Shown: in pieces, positions 38,653 through 49,685 of the stretch
Position numbering within the stretch: position 1 is the first letter of the stretch
Layout: every line of letters starts with the position of its first letter
Source: Schistosoma mansoni
Lineage: Eukaryota; Platyhelminthes; Trematoda; Strigeidida; Schistosomatidae
NCBI RefSeq assembly: GCF_000237925.1
Contig: NC_031495.1
Span: 10,951,852 to 11,015,851, forward strand
Direction: 5' to 3'
Length of the DNA stretch: 64,000 bases
The notes under the pieces: model-generated
What the model was told of the DNA's origin: nothing
Database searches by the model: none
The model's input: the letters and a program-made list of their open reading frames with translations, nothing else
Translations under genes and position numbers: made by a program

Positions 38653-39250
38653 TATCAGTGTGGGATTGTGGAGATTGTTGAGTTTAGATTGAGATAATGA
38701 ATCGATTAATGTTAGACCACCATCGAAAACCTGAAAGCATTGAATGGTCGTTCTGTTCTAGTATGAGACTCCTCAACAATGAACACTCATGATCTCTCAC
38801 GTGAGACTTCAATTCAGGACATTCGGTCTCACTTGTGTCAACACCTAACTTATACACCACTCAGTCGATCGGCATCCCACGGTACTATTGTCTAACTTCA
38901 ACCAATCCACCATATTGTTAGTGAATGCCTCACAACTGACCCGATTGAACTCCACTGGTCACAGCTTCTCACTAGGACTCCATGAGATCGATGTTGAATC
39001 TGGTCACTAGTGAGCGAATGATAATTATCAGTATAGGGTTGTGGAGATTGTTGTGTTTAGATTGATATAATGAATGGATCAATGTTAAGCCACGATTGGA
39101 GACGGAAGGTCCAGGGTTCGAGTACAATATGTGGGATCGTGGACACTCACTGTTGATAAGCCTCATACTAGGACGAAACAGCCATTCAATGCTTTCAGGT
39201 TTTCAATGGTGGTCTAACATTCATGGATTCATGATCTCAATCAAAAAATC
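38653..39250. repeat. Hammerhead SINE subfamily 2, tandem plus fold-back
   Basis: An antisense unit (38653-39014) has the 5' end CTCACTAGTGAC. It is followed by the antisense tail of a further unit (39025-39100) and then a sense part with B box and tail (39100-39250). This subfamily has the tail GGGTTGTGGAGATTGTTG. Its hammerhead is eroded (TTGATAA in the sense part), so no ribozyme is called. Confidence 0.7.
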
Positions 39251-39901
39251 CCAAAAGAATTGAATTCTCAAATATCTAACTAACAGGTTTATTTTAGAAT
39301 GGGGTACAACCTGAAATATAAAAATAAAGAGGTCAGTTCTCATTATATAAACACTTCTAAATAATATAACTTATTTACGCTGAAGTTATATGCTCGAAAA
39401 TATCCCATTTTCAAATTGAGCTATTTTGATTGCAATATTTGTGAATACTCGTATAATTCATTGAATATATCGCTGATCATTGTTTGTTCGCTTGTGATGC
39501 TAATACGAATTATGTTGTTTCAATGTATAGTAATTGTGTTCTTTGCATAGCATTTTCCATCTTCTAATAACTAAGTCAGCTATTTTAGGGTTTACCTTCA
39601 GAGTGTATAAAAAGTTAGTAGTGATTTTCTAAAAAATTTTTAAACTCCCATAATCACAATACTTCACAAATCGACATATAAATACATTATGCTTAGCTAA
39701 ATACAATAATTCGCAAAGTCTTTAGTTCACAAATGATCTTATGGAATATAAGTTTACCATAGGTATATTCGATGTAACACAATAGGATTGATTGGAAATT
39801 GAAAGAAAAAAAATCATTTCAAAAATCATAGAATACATTTCATTTACTCATTAAATAAGCAAGATGTATAGAATGTGATACATAATTCCTATTGAGAATA
39901 A
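39251..39901. other. AT-rich non-coding stretch
   Basis: No gene or repeat was recognised. Confidence 0.4.
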
Positions 39902-39909
39902 CCTTAATT

Positions 39910-40682
39910 GGCGAGACCATAATTTATGGACGACCTTTGAATGAATCTTAAGTGACCTTGAGAAATATTAGCTAATCAGAAGACAGTTAGTATAGAATAA
40001 AAATATATTATACAACACCAAAGAATTAAAGTGGGTACACTTCTTTTACATGGTCCAAAAAACTTGTCAAGGTTAGAAAGAGGTTCAAAAGTTCTAAAAT
40101 CATAATGCTTATGGTAGACGAACTCATCCATATGGCTCCATAATAGTCTGTCTCTGGAGCCATATTAAGGTCATAAAAACCCTCTCAGCCTCGACCACAC
40201 AGCTTCATTATTGTTTATATGTACTCCGGTTGTGTAAGTTCATCGTTTTTATTATGGATATGTCCCTACAATACTCATACCACTGAACAGCTGAAGCTTC
40301 AGTAACATCTGCGATTATTGCAGCCAATGTTACTGGTGCTTTTATTATACAGTTCGCGGCAATTATTATAATATGACTTAGTCTCGATCTAGATAGAGCG
40401 ATAAAGGTTCCTTTTCTAGCAAACGTCTTCCTTCAACATATATTACGTCGAAGGTCAACATCACGGTAGTCTGCACAAGGTCTACAAGTCATTTAATACC
40501 TGTAATTACAAATACGAGAACTTCTTAGTAGTCTCATTTGTTGTATTCGCTTAATTGTCAAATCTTCTCTAAAATCCTCTGTGAACCGATCGTACATGAG
40601 CATCAGGTACTGAAATTGGCGGTGTGACCTTGAAATCCCTCAAACTCTTCTGATTGGCTCGTCCATAAATTCTAGTCTCGCC
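39910..40682. mobile_element. Merlin-like non-autonomous DNA element, 773 bp
   Basis: The ends are inverted repeats. The left end GGCGAGACCATAATTTATGG, continuing ACGACC, matches the complement of the right end at 23 of 26 positions. It is flanked by the exact 8-bp duplication CCTTAATT (39902-39909 and 40683-40690). An 8-bp target site with ends beginning GG is typical of the Merlin superfamily, which is known from schistosomes. The interior has no transposase frame, so it would depend on a helper. It lies about 290 bp past the stop codon of the zinc-finger gene. Confidence 0.75.
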
Positions 40683-40970
40683 CCTTAATTTATTATTAAA
40701 ACTATTAGTGAAGGTAAATAAAAATCAACATTCTTTGTTAGAATTTATTTTTTACTTTTTTTCTTTTTTTTAAAAAAAGGAAAATATCATGAACCATATG
40801 AACAATAAAACTTTCGGAAAATTATCTTAAAATTCCACCAATCAAAAATGAGTAACAGAAAAAAACAAAAAAAATCAAGAAAATAATTTACTCAATGTTT
40901 AATTGAAATTGAATAAATAAAAATTATTTTTTTATTTTTTATTATTTTTTTAATTTTTTTTTTTTTAAAT

Positions 40971-41405
40971 TTATGAATTATGTAACCAATGATTACGTTT
41001 ATGTCTATCTAAATTAGTTCTTTGAGCAAATGCTCTTTTACATATAGTACATATAAATGGACGTTCACGTTGATGTATATTTCTAATATGACGTTGCATA
41101 TTAGATGATATACTAAAACCTCTTTGACAATATTCACAACGATATGGTTTTTCACCAGTATGTGTACGTAAATGTCTATTTAAATTAGCTGAACGTGGAA
41201 ATTCTTTATTACAATGTGGACATTGATATAAACGATATAATAAATTGGTAGTTTTATTATTATTATTATTATGTAATTGTAATTTATATTTAATACGATT
41301 ATTAATAAATTGTTGATTACGATAATAATGATAAATATTTTTATAATAATAAAATGGATTCAATAATGATGATGAGGGGGAGGAGGAGGAGGAGGGGAAG
41401 GAGAG
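40971..41405 (-). CDS. EVI1/PRDM16/hamlet-like zinc-finger protein, last exon (partial)
   Basis: The terminal exon encodes three C2H2 fingers: [38 protein letters not shown] and [19 protein letters not shown]. All have C-x2-C-x12-H-x3/4-H spacing, with the linker TGEKP between the first two. The phrases PRSANL, FSISSN and QRTNLDRH closely follow the second finger cluster of EVI1/PRDM16 and Drosophila hamlet, sequence-specific nuclear regulators of cell fate. Four residues follow the last finger before TAA. The upstream part, rich in Ser, Pro, Tyr and Asn, runs into a 200-N gap. The frame appears to continue across the gap into a SINE, which is an artefact; the true acceptor must lie within the gap. 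A long T-rich tract follows the stop. Confidence 0.85.
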   Translation of the reverse strand, partial: LSFPSSSSSPSSSLLNPFYYYKNIYHYYRNQQFINNRIKYKLQLHNNNNNKTTNLLYRLYQCPHCNKEFPRSANLNRHLRTHTGEKPYRCEYCQRGFSISSNMQRHIRNIHQRERPFICTICKRAFAQRTNLDRHKRNHWLHNS

Positions 41406-41605
41406 NNNNNNNNNNNNNNNNNNNNNNNNNNNNNNNNNNNNNNNNNNNNNNNNNNNNNNNNNNNNNNNNNNNNNNNNNNNNNNNNNNNNNNNNNNNNNNN
41501 NNNNNNNNNNNNNNNNNNNNNNNNNNNNNNNNNNNNNNNNNNNNNNNNNNNNNNNNNNNNNNNNNNNNNNNNNNNNNNNNNNNNNNNNNNNNNNNNNNNN
41601 NNNNN
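41406..41605. other. Assembly gap (200 N)
   Basis: Exactly 200 unknown bases lie between the zinc-finger exon, with its purine-rich GGA repeat, and a SINE copy. It hides the splice acceptor and the start of the last exon. The round size suggests a placeholder length. Confidence 0.95.
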
Positions 41606-41805
41606 GGTTAAGGGCTCTGGCTCGAGATCGGTAGGTCCTGGGTTCGAATCTCGCGAGAGCGGGATCGTGGATGCGCACTGCTTAGGAGTCCCACAATAGG
41701 ACGAAACGGCCGTCCAGTGCTTCCAGGTTTTCGATGGTGGTCTAGCTTCAACTGACTCATGATCTTAACTATATAAAATTACTAAAATCTCCACAAAACC
41801 CCCTT
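41606..41805 (+). repeat. Hammerhead SINE (family 1) in the zinc-finger gene intron
   Basis: This sense copy runs from the A-box side (GGTTAAGGGCTC) through the B box GGTTCGAATCTC, the hammerhead (41675-41720) and the tail. It is antisense to the host gene. The hammerhead core reads CTTAGGA (the G of CTGA is lost), so it is probably inactive although all three stems pair. Confidence 0.8.
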
Positions 41806-42000
41806 GTGATACAAAAAAATGATTGTGTCATATGATAATATATAATGTTGAAATCAATTTGAAATGTAATGAGAGAGGGTATGAAAACAAATTGAGTCAG
41901 TAAGTGGTAGATCAATAATGAAGGAGGCAGACGGGAAGGTGATGATTTCGGAAAACTATAGGTTAAGAGTTTGAAGATTTTCAATAAGTTACGTTGTTAC

Positions 42001-42034
42001 ACCGCTCAAAGGTCATCCATAAACTATAGTCTCA
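42001..42034. repeat. Possible relic end of the Merlin-like element
   Basis: CTCAAAGGTCATCCATAAAC and the bases after it match the complement of the left terminus at 39910 over about 34 bp, with roughly seven differences. No other part of that element is found beside it. Confidence 0.35.
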
Positions 42035-42241
42035 CTTATGTTTGTTTAGTTCTTTAGCGTTAATCAGATTCTATTGAAACGAATTAAAAACTTTGTTACA
42101 TAATTTTAAATCTTACAGGAATTATCATTTCTCTCATAATATTACTGATATAGCTTGCAATAATGTACCAACTAGTTTGAAATCTATATATAAAGTTTCA
42201 GAATGATCATTTTCAACCACTTATAAGGGGAATATATATAC

Positions 42242-42258
42242 AGAGAGAGAGAGAGAGG
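42242..42258. repeat. (AG)n microsatellite in intron
   Basis: AG repeat of about eight units, just downstream of the splice donor on the gene strand. Confidence 0.85.
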
Positions 42259-42322
42259 AGGCAGGGGGAGACCAATAAGACTACAATTAACGTTATACAT
42301 ATGTATATATTACAATCCTCAC

Positions 42323-43607
42323 CTTGATTTGATTGAAAATTAGAGCATTTCTTCTCTTCATTTTTGATCATATATATTGAAGTATCATGCTTATCCATTT
42401 TTATATTATCCATTAAATGATTAATCTTTTGATTATATTTCTCTTTATCTAAATGTAAATTAAATGAATTTAAATTCAAAGGATATTTTTTATCAAATTC
42501 ATTTGTTTGATAATTTTGTTGGTGACCAATTTGTCGTTGTTGTTCTTGTTGTTGTTGTGGAGGTGGTGATGATGATGGTAGGGGGGATGGTTTCAATTCT
42601 TGTTTTAATAATAACTGATATAAATTCTGTATAAATTGATGATACCAATTTATAAAATTAATTGATAATTGAAATGATGTTGTACATTGTTGATTTATTA
42701 AATTCATATTAGGAAATTTTATACATGGTTTCAATAATGAATATGAAATATTTGTATTATTTTGTAGAGGATATGTTGACGATGAAGAAGAAGGATTACG
42801 GTATTGTCGTTCTTGATGTTGTTGTTGTTGTTGTTGGTGGTGGTGGTGTTGTTGAATAGTAGGAATTATATTTGATATAGAAAGAATTCGATAAAGATAA
42901 TATGGGAAATTTGATAGGAAATTTGTTTTATCCAACTGGAATTCATCACTAATCGAATGTTTAACATTAGACAATTGTTTCTCATTTAATTTAGAATAAT
43001 TATATTTGGATAATGTATGAATAGTTTTTGATAGTGTAGTGGTAAAATCTATTAAATTATTCATAGAACTCATATCAGAAGTGGTTATGGTTTGTGTTAA
43101 TTTTTCAAATGATAGTGACGATGTTAAAGAAGTTGAAAATGTATTCAACTTAGTAGTATTAGTGGTAGTAGTAGTAGTAATGCTTGGTAATGAAGATAAT
43201 GATGAAGTTAAATGATGATTAAATAAGGCATCAATATGTTGTTGTTCATTCATTTCAGTTACATTATTCAATGGTACTGAATTTGATATTTTACACTGAT
43301 CATTATCATGATTCATATTTGTGGAAAATAACGAGTGAAAGGAAGAAGATGACGATATTGTTGTTGATGGCCAAGTGTCAAAGATTTTATTTTTATGCAT
43401 TCTCAAATCAAGAATTTCATCAGAATCACAGTTCTTACTTTGTAGTTCATAATTGACATAAGATGATGATGATGAACTGTTATTTGACTGATATTCTAAA
43501 AATGAGTCATTATCATATGGATGACCATTATCAACATCATTATTATTCTCTTGATATTCATCTGAGTTAGTTGAAAGATGGTAGCGTGTAAAACTCTGCT
43601 CATTCAT
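42323..43607 (-). CDS. Upstream exon of the EVI1/hamlet-like zinc-finger gene (probable)
   Basis: A 428-codon open exon ends at a strong donor (AAG|GTGAGG, with GT at 42322-42321) in phase 1. The frame continues another 36 codons into the intron. The protein is low in complexity: Ser/Asn-rich near the start, Thr-rich around residues 140-180, then His/Gln (HHHHQQQQQQHQE) and Pro/Gln runs. Such regions are common between zinc-finger clusters of transcription factors. ILDLRM at residues 65-70 faintly resembles a CtBP-binding PxDLS motif. The ATG at 43607 has an in-frame TAA 33 bp upstream, so it could be the start. An acceptor at GAGCAG just inside would make this an internal exon. Linkage to the finger exon is inferred from strand, proximity and composition. 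Confidence 0.6.
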
Positions 43608-45896
43608 AATGGTAACAAAGAATAATTGGACAAATTAATTTTTGATTTATCCATTGTAAAATATATCCAGATTGTAAATAGTGATGAATGTCACAATGAT
43701 AGTATATCATTTGAAGATAAAAAAAAATCTGGCATAGATTTACCTTATTATACAAATGAGAAGAAAAAAATGGATATCATATATCATTATAGACTTTACT
43801 AATTATCATTACAGATAAAGTCAAATTAATCATGAGTATCGTGGTTCAGTAGTTCCTCTAATACTTTAAGTAATCTATTACACATTCCTTCGCATATATA
43901 TGAAACTGTAGCACATAGATTGTAATCTGTCACTTCAACTGTTAGCGAAGTTAAAAGTTGAGTTATGTAATCACTGATTACTGTCATCTATTTAAATTTG
44001 GCAAAAACAATAAAGGTTGTGTAAATTCAATTATCAATTCCCTTGTCATTCTCATCATCACTGATAGCAGCAACACCGTAAACATCATTATCATCATCTT
44101 GACGACAAATGATCCCAATTAACTACTGTTTATTACTAATATTCAGTAAATCCGATCAGTAAAAATTGTAATTTGATTCTAAAACATATGTGCACATATC
44201 GCAAAAAATTAAGAAATAAGGTTTATTTTTTTTATACTCAGAATCAAATTACCTATACACATAGTGGATGTTCATATCATCATTTGTAAACTAGTATACG
44301 TAACAATTGTTACGAAGACATAGATACGTAAAATGACAGTAGAACCAAACAATGTGTAATACATACATATATACTGTCATGGTAATCTGTTTTTAAAGTA
44401 TCTGAAATTGTATCATTTCTCTATATCTTACCCATCATAATTAGAATACATATGTATACTACAGTCGAAGATTTATTTCAATCAAAGGAACCGATAATTG
44501 ACTTTGAATCTGTTCAAATTTCACATGTATACAAAATACTAGTCACAAGATAGGTACATTTCAAGTGGTGAAGATACAATAAAGCAAAATTAAAACGGAA
44601 TGACATAAAATTATTGATCAAATCTTAAACCATAATTTTAATGTATAACATTTAATATATGTCGTGTTGTTAACAGTAAGGATGGAATTCTGTGTCATAT
44701 TCTACTTTCTGGTCTATCTAGTCAACATAAACTTACTCGCCACTTAACCTAGAGATTCTAGGTTTAATCTTTGTGAGAAGCCAAAGTGAATATGAACGAT
44801 AGCAGATTCAAAGCTTATTCAGAACACCATAAACATACTCTTTAAATTAAAGTATGTTCCGATAGAGCAATGAGAAAACAGAATTAATCTAAGCAAAGCA
44901 ATGTATTTGGGCTATCTGTTTAGAACAATCTGATCACACATATTCTTTCCAAGGGATAGCTTTATCAAATTTTATAAAAAAAAGACTAATTAATTTAAGG
45001 TATGTCCAAACAATTTTATGCCCTACAGTCAATGTTTTCTATCTTTGTGTTATTGAATACAAAGAGTGACAATGAAAAGTTAATCATTTTGAATATCAAT
45101 GTTGCAATTAGCATGGTAAATATCAAAAACAAAGGAATACCGTTGATCTGTATAACATTTTTCAGGTGTATTGTCAAATAATCAATAACTAATTAGTGTT
45201 ATACCTATTATGCTCTAACGGTTAAGCTATTAATATAACATATATAACGAATCCAATACAAATGTTGACCCTTCTCTGTAAATAATTTCAGTGTTAACAG
45301 TAAGCATTCACCTTTACTTTTCAATGTATTGAATCTTTAAAATATTAAGAACCATCAGTTTATTTCATTGAACTCATTAGTTTTTTAAATAATCTATTTG
45401 GTTATTCATTTGAAATATTCAATCATATTTTGCTTTATCCATGGGTTTCTAACATACCTAGTCGATATTTCACATCCTTAATTACCCTACAATAAATTAT
45501 CATAGTATGAATATTTCATGTTGGTTCGTCAATATTTCACATTAATATCAGAGAAACTAATGTGCAGTATATAATAATGTGGGTTTATATTTTATTGACT
45601 ACTTCTGAAAATTCACCTGTTATTCATACAATGTTTACTTTTAGGTTGAGTTATAAATTGATTTTTTCTAGTCAAAACCGATAAGCGTTGAATAGTAATT
45701 TGTGGAGTTCTACAGAGTTATTAAAAATGCTAAGAACAGGATCAAGAAAGCTTGTAAGATAATTTATATGAAGAAGTGTTCGAACGGTAAAATCTTTTTT
45801 TGAATTAAAAGTAATTTTATTTTAAGCTTACACCTTTAAATAAAACAGTTTTAGATCGTAATATCAAACTTTCAATTTCAGAAAAAACATTGATTA
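43608..45896. other. Non-coding stretch upstream of the zinc-finger exon
   Basis: AT-rich, with no exon that could be recognised. It may be promoter or intron of the zinc-finger gene. Confidence 0.4.
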
Positions 45897-46130
45897 TCAG
45901 TATAGGGTTGTGGAGATTGTTGAGTTTAGATTGATATCATGAATGGATCAATGTTAGATCATCATTAGAAACTTGGGATCACTGAATGGCCCATTTCCTC
46001 CTAGTATGAGACTCCTCAGAAGTGTAAATCCACGACCCTGCACTCAGGACAACAACCCAGGACTTTCGGTCTCCAGGTTTTCAATGGTAGTCTAACATTG
46101 GTCCATTCATGACATTAATCAAAACATGAA
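45897..46130. repeat. Hammerhead SINE subfamily 2, fold-back composite
   Basis: An antisense segment (45897-46068) with an eroded hammerhead meets a sense tail (46069-46130) beginning CCAGGTTTTCAATGG. Tails outward. The same subfamily is seen at 38.65 kb. Confidence 0.7.
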
Positions 46131-46329
46131 TTAGTTATTCAAAAATCTGTTTGATCTAATTATAACTAACTAAAGCTTTTAAAAATGGATATGAAATAAG
46201 AATGAACAAGTTATATATAATTATAATTACAAGTTTTTTAATGTACAAACTCAGATAAATGTAATTGTATTTCTATACAATTAACTATTTAGATTAAACT
46301 TAAATTAAGTATAAAACATTATTCATTAT

Positions 46330-46762
46330 TTTCATAGTTGAAAGCATGAGTCAATTGAAACTAAAGCCTATGCTCACTAGTGACTGACTTCAAGAGGTAT
46401 TTCCTGGAAATCTAGTGAGAAGCGGTGACCAGTGGAGTTCAACCACTTCTGTTGTGAAATAACAACTCACTGAAGACAATTGGTGAACGGTTGCTCAACT
46501 TCGTGGATTAGTTGAAGTTATACTTTAACACCATTGAATGCCGGCTAATTGGTCTATCGGTTAAGTGCTCCCATGCGAGACTGGTAGGTCCTGGGTTCGA
46601 ACCTCGCGAGGCAGGATCGTGAATGTGCACTGCTGAGGAGTCCCAAAGTAGGACGAAACGGCCATCCAATGCTTCCAGGTTTTCCATGGTGGTCTAGCTT
46701 CAATTGAATCATACTTTCACTTATGAAAATACTGAAATCACAAAACCCCTTCTGACTATTCA
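46330..46762. repeat. Hammerhead SINE (family 1), nearly full sense copy with inverted left arm
   Basis: A short antisense tail arm (46330-46362) precedes a complete sense unit from TGCTCACTAGTGACTGAC through the tRNA-like region to the tail. The A box region reads TTGGTCTATCGGTTAAG and the B box GGTTCGAACC. This is the best copy for defining the whole unit, about 390 bp. Confidence 0.8.
46627..46672 (+). ncRNA. Hammerhead ribozyme core, SINE-borne
   Basis: CTGAGGA, stem II GTCC/GGAC and GAAA are intact. Stem I has one mismatch (GCACTG/CAATGC). Confidence 0.65.
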
Positions 46763-46854
46763 TTATTTTAAAATTCTAATTATAGAATATAGAAAATTAA
46801 TTTATTCAAATATTAATTGTAATTGATTAAAACAATAAAATATAATTTTAATAA

Positions 46855-46990
46855 CTGAAATCATGAGTTAATTGATGTTAGACCATTATGGAAAACCTGG
46901 AAGCATTAGATGGCCGTTTCGTCCTATTGTGGGACTCCTCAGCAGTGCGAATCCACGATCTTGCCTCACGAGATACGAACACAATGTTAA
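46855..46990 (-). repeat. Hammerhead SINE (family 1), antisense fragment
   Basis: It covers the tail and hammerhead up to the B box, then stops at 46990. It lies just downstream of the full copy at 46.33-46.76 kb. Confidence 0.7.
46903..46948 (-). ncRNA. Hammerhead ribozyme core, SINE-borne
   Basis: The core CTGAGGA, stem II and GAAA are intact on the minus strand. Stem I has one mismatch and one wobble. Confidence 0.6.
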
Positions 46991-47244
46991 TTTTATTGGT
47001 TTATTTAAATAATGTTAAATTATATTTAAGATCATGAATAAGATTTATAGTTCAGTTAGAATGATTTTGATTCTCTGAACTGAATGCTTCGATCGGGGAA
47101 CTTTCATTGTTATTCTGAATTAACAACATCAGTACAATGTTTTGACTCTTCAAATTTAATGATCCTACTAACAATAAATGACTGGTAGAATTTCAAATGT
47201 GTCATCTTATATCACAACCTTACATACTCCTTACATTAATATTA

Positions 47245-47570
47245 ATCGTGTATTCACTAGTGACTAACGTTGAGAAGCAAATATTAGCGTTTTCGTGAGA
47301 ATCAGTAACCAATGAATGTGTGATATCTGATATGACACTATTATCGAATGATGATTGAGTATTATCACAAATTTATTATAATTAACAATGCTAACCAATT
47401 GAGACCAGCTCAGTGGTCGTAATGTTAAGCGCTCTCTGTGAAGCTATTGAGTTCTGGCTTTTTGAATGATCATTGTACTTGATTTTTGACTTATGACTAA
47501 ACAACTGTTCGCTGCTTCTTAGTTTTCAATGGTTATGTAACTAAGGTCAATTCGTGATGTGAAGTATGAT
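47245..47570 (+). repeat. Hammerhead SINE, highly decayed sense copy
   Basis: GTATTCACTAGTGACTAACG matches the unit 5' end. CAGCTCAGTGGTCGTAATG matches the A-box side, and GTTTTCAATGG the tail side. The ribozyme region is unrecognisable. Confidence 0.5.
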
Positions 47571-47859
47571 ATTTATTTGGTTAATGAATTACAAAAAATA
47601 TTTATAAGCTGAGGAGAGTTTTACTATAGTTACATATACCTTTTTATTGTAGTTTGCAACATTACTTTATCTTTGATGAAATTTCAGATGACAAGAGCCC
47701 ATTTAAGGCTTTGAACTATTTCGTTTTTTGTTAAATTCTATTCTTTATTAAATAGATAGTTTTAACCACTCAAAATTCAATCAAAACATCAGCAATCAGA
47801 TAATGTAATCCATTTTAAATTGGATTAAAACTCATAACTATTGCACAAGTGGATAACTA

Positions 47860-48475
47860 TCTGGACTCAGTATTAAAGTGGATAATGGGATGATATTTGA
47901 ATCGGACGGTACTAAGTTCAAGTCTCGGAATGAGCATCAACTCTAGAATGAAGGTACATCCAAATGTGCATCGTGGATTCTACTGAGAGCCATATTACAT
48001 TTATTCTATACTAACCTTTGTCATAATTGTCTACATTGAGGTAACGTGTACAGGATGCACACATTCTAATCAAAATATCAATAGGAAATTTCCAACTATT
48101 CAAACAAACAATACTAAGTGAATTCAAACTTCACCCCATTGCACAACAAAGTGTCTATCAGGACTCAGTAGCTGAGTGGATAACGCAATGGCGTTTGAAG
48201 CGAAAGGTACTGGGTTCGAGTCCCAGAGTGAACATCAACTCTGAGATGCAGGTACATTCAGCTGGCGAGTCCGAAATAGGATGAAACGCGCGTCCTGGAT
48301 TCCATTACTAGCCACTATCCATCTCTGCTTACATTGCTTGTGAATTAAGGCAATATTAGAGGCACTACGCACAGTATGCACATATGCCAATTAGAGACTG
48401 ACCAGTTGCAGTTTTAAACATCAATGTGAAGGATTCAAACAAACAATACTAAGTGAATTCTGAACTAATACTTCA
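47860..48475 (+). repeat. Smalpha-type hammerhead SINE, head-to-tail dimer
   Basis: Unit 1 (47860-48130) has lost the ribozyme core by an internal deletion. Unit 2 (about 48131-48475) follows after the junction ACTAAGTGAATTCAAACTTC. Unit 2 has a textbook A box (TAGCTGAGTGG) and an intact T-arm-like B box (CTGGGTTCGAGTCCCAG). Its hammerhead core reads CTGGCGA, so the essential A is lost. This arrangement matches a satellite-like tandem of about 330-bp units. Confidence 0.8.
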
Positions 48476-48537
48476 GAAGTTTCAATGTGAAATCTTGTAT
48501 TTTACTGTCAAAATATAAACATCTAATATTTGAATTC

Positions 48538-48715
48538 AGGAGTCAATTAAAGCACTGGATGGTCGTTTCGTCCTAGTATGGGACTCCTTAGCAGTGAGCA
48601 CCCACGGCCATCTAGTGCCTCCAGGTTTCCCATGGTGATCTAGCTTTAATTGATTCATGAACTCAACTATTAAATTACTATAATCTACACAAAACCCTTT
48701 TCTGAAATAAATATT
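48538..48715. repeat. Hammerhead SINE (family 1), short fold-back composite
   Basis: An antisense piece with part of the hammerhead (48538-48605) is joined to a sense tail (48606-48715) starting CGGCCATCTAGTGCC. Tails outward. Confidence 0.7.
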
Positions 48716-49474
48716 TGCTTATTATTGGACAATAATAATAACTCACCAGTACTATATTATTAATTATTGCGCAAAATGAATATAAATTATACATGAAAAG
48801 TGAATAAAACCTATGTTTTATGATTCCATACACTCCATAGTAAAAGATTAAGGGAGTCTTGATAAACTTAAATTAATATAAGTAAAATATCTTTAAAAAT
48901 GTATATTAGTCATGTATTATACATGGTGTACTAGATAGATTACTCCAGGTCTACTGGGTAACATTGTTTCAAATATTAAAATTTCTTCAATCTCCATTAT
49001 CCAACGCTTATTGGTTGTTAAACGAACTATCACTATCCTATCAACAGTTGAAACATGACATTTTTTACTAAAATCCGCTATCATTTTTCATGGAAAATTA
49101 CAGTTGTAAATGATATGAGATAAACATTTCAGTTCTCTTTTTTTTACCGTGATAACTAATATTTCGTATAAAAGAAATCAATTCAACCCCAACTATCATT
49201 TACATACGCTTGTGTAGTAATAAACTTAAGGTCACATAATTTTAATGCTAACCCTAATGATCTAACCAGGTTATCCAACTCAAAGATATGATAATTAAAA
49301 TATGTCAAATAGTAAATAAAAATCCCTTGTCTAACCCGGTTAACAATGACTCTACTCTACATTGTAATTTACATTTGAGAAATTAGATATATATTAGATA
49401 CTCTTGATGTTACTAAATGATAAATAAGACAATGTAATTTACCATCAATTTATATATATCAACAATTTCATGGA
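48716..49474. other. AT-rich non-coding stretch
   Basis: No gene or repeat was recognised. Confidence 0.4.
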
Positions 49475-49685
49475 TTGGTTGAAGTTAGACATTAACACCG
49501 TTGGATGGCCTATCGGTTAAGTGCTCGCGCGCGAGACTGGTAGGTCCTGGGTTCGAATCTCGTGAGGCGGGATCGTGGATACGCACTGCTGAGGAGTCCC
49601 ATAATAGGACGAAACGGCCGTCCAGTGCTTCCAGGTTTTCCATAATGGTCTAGCTTCAATTGAATCATGATTTCAACTGTGAGAA
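49475..49685 (+). repeat. Hammerhead SINE (family 1), well-preserved sense copy
   Basis: The A box TGGCCTATCGG and B box GGTTCGAATC fit pol III promoter consensus. They are followed by a perfect hammerhead and the tail. The left end is truncated just upstream of the tRNA-like part. It looks young: few differences from the consensus of the other copies. Confidence 0.85.
49583..49628 (+). ncRNA. Hammerhead ribozyme, best family 1 copy
   Basis: All elements pair: stem I GCACTG/CAGTGC, core CTGAGGA, stem II GTCC/GGAC, GAAA, stem III CGGCCG, then cleavage-site TC. The variable core position 7 is G here, against C in the Smalpha-type copies. Stem III is minimal, so efficient cleavage may need a dimer. 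Confidence 0.75.

Noticed and set aside
41354-41678. Open frames that run through the 200-N gap on both strands.
   Set aside because: The unknown bases are translated as X and create a false fusion between the SINE and the zinc-finger exon.
48150-48240. A genuine tRNA gene suggested by strong A and B boxes and a T-arm.
   Set aside because: The acceptor stem and a proper anticodon arm do not form, and the unit is repeated with a hammerhead downstream, so it is a SINE head.
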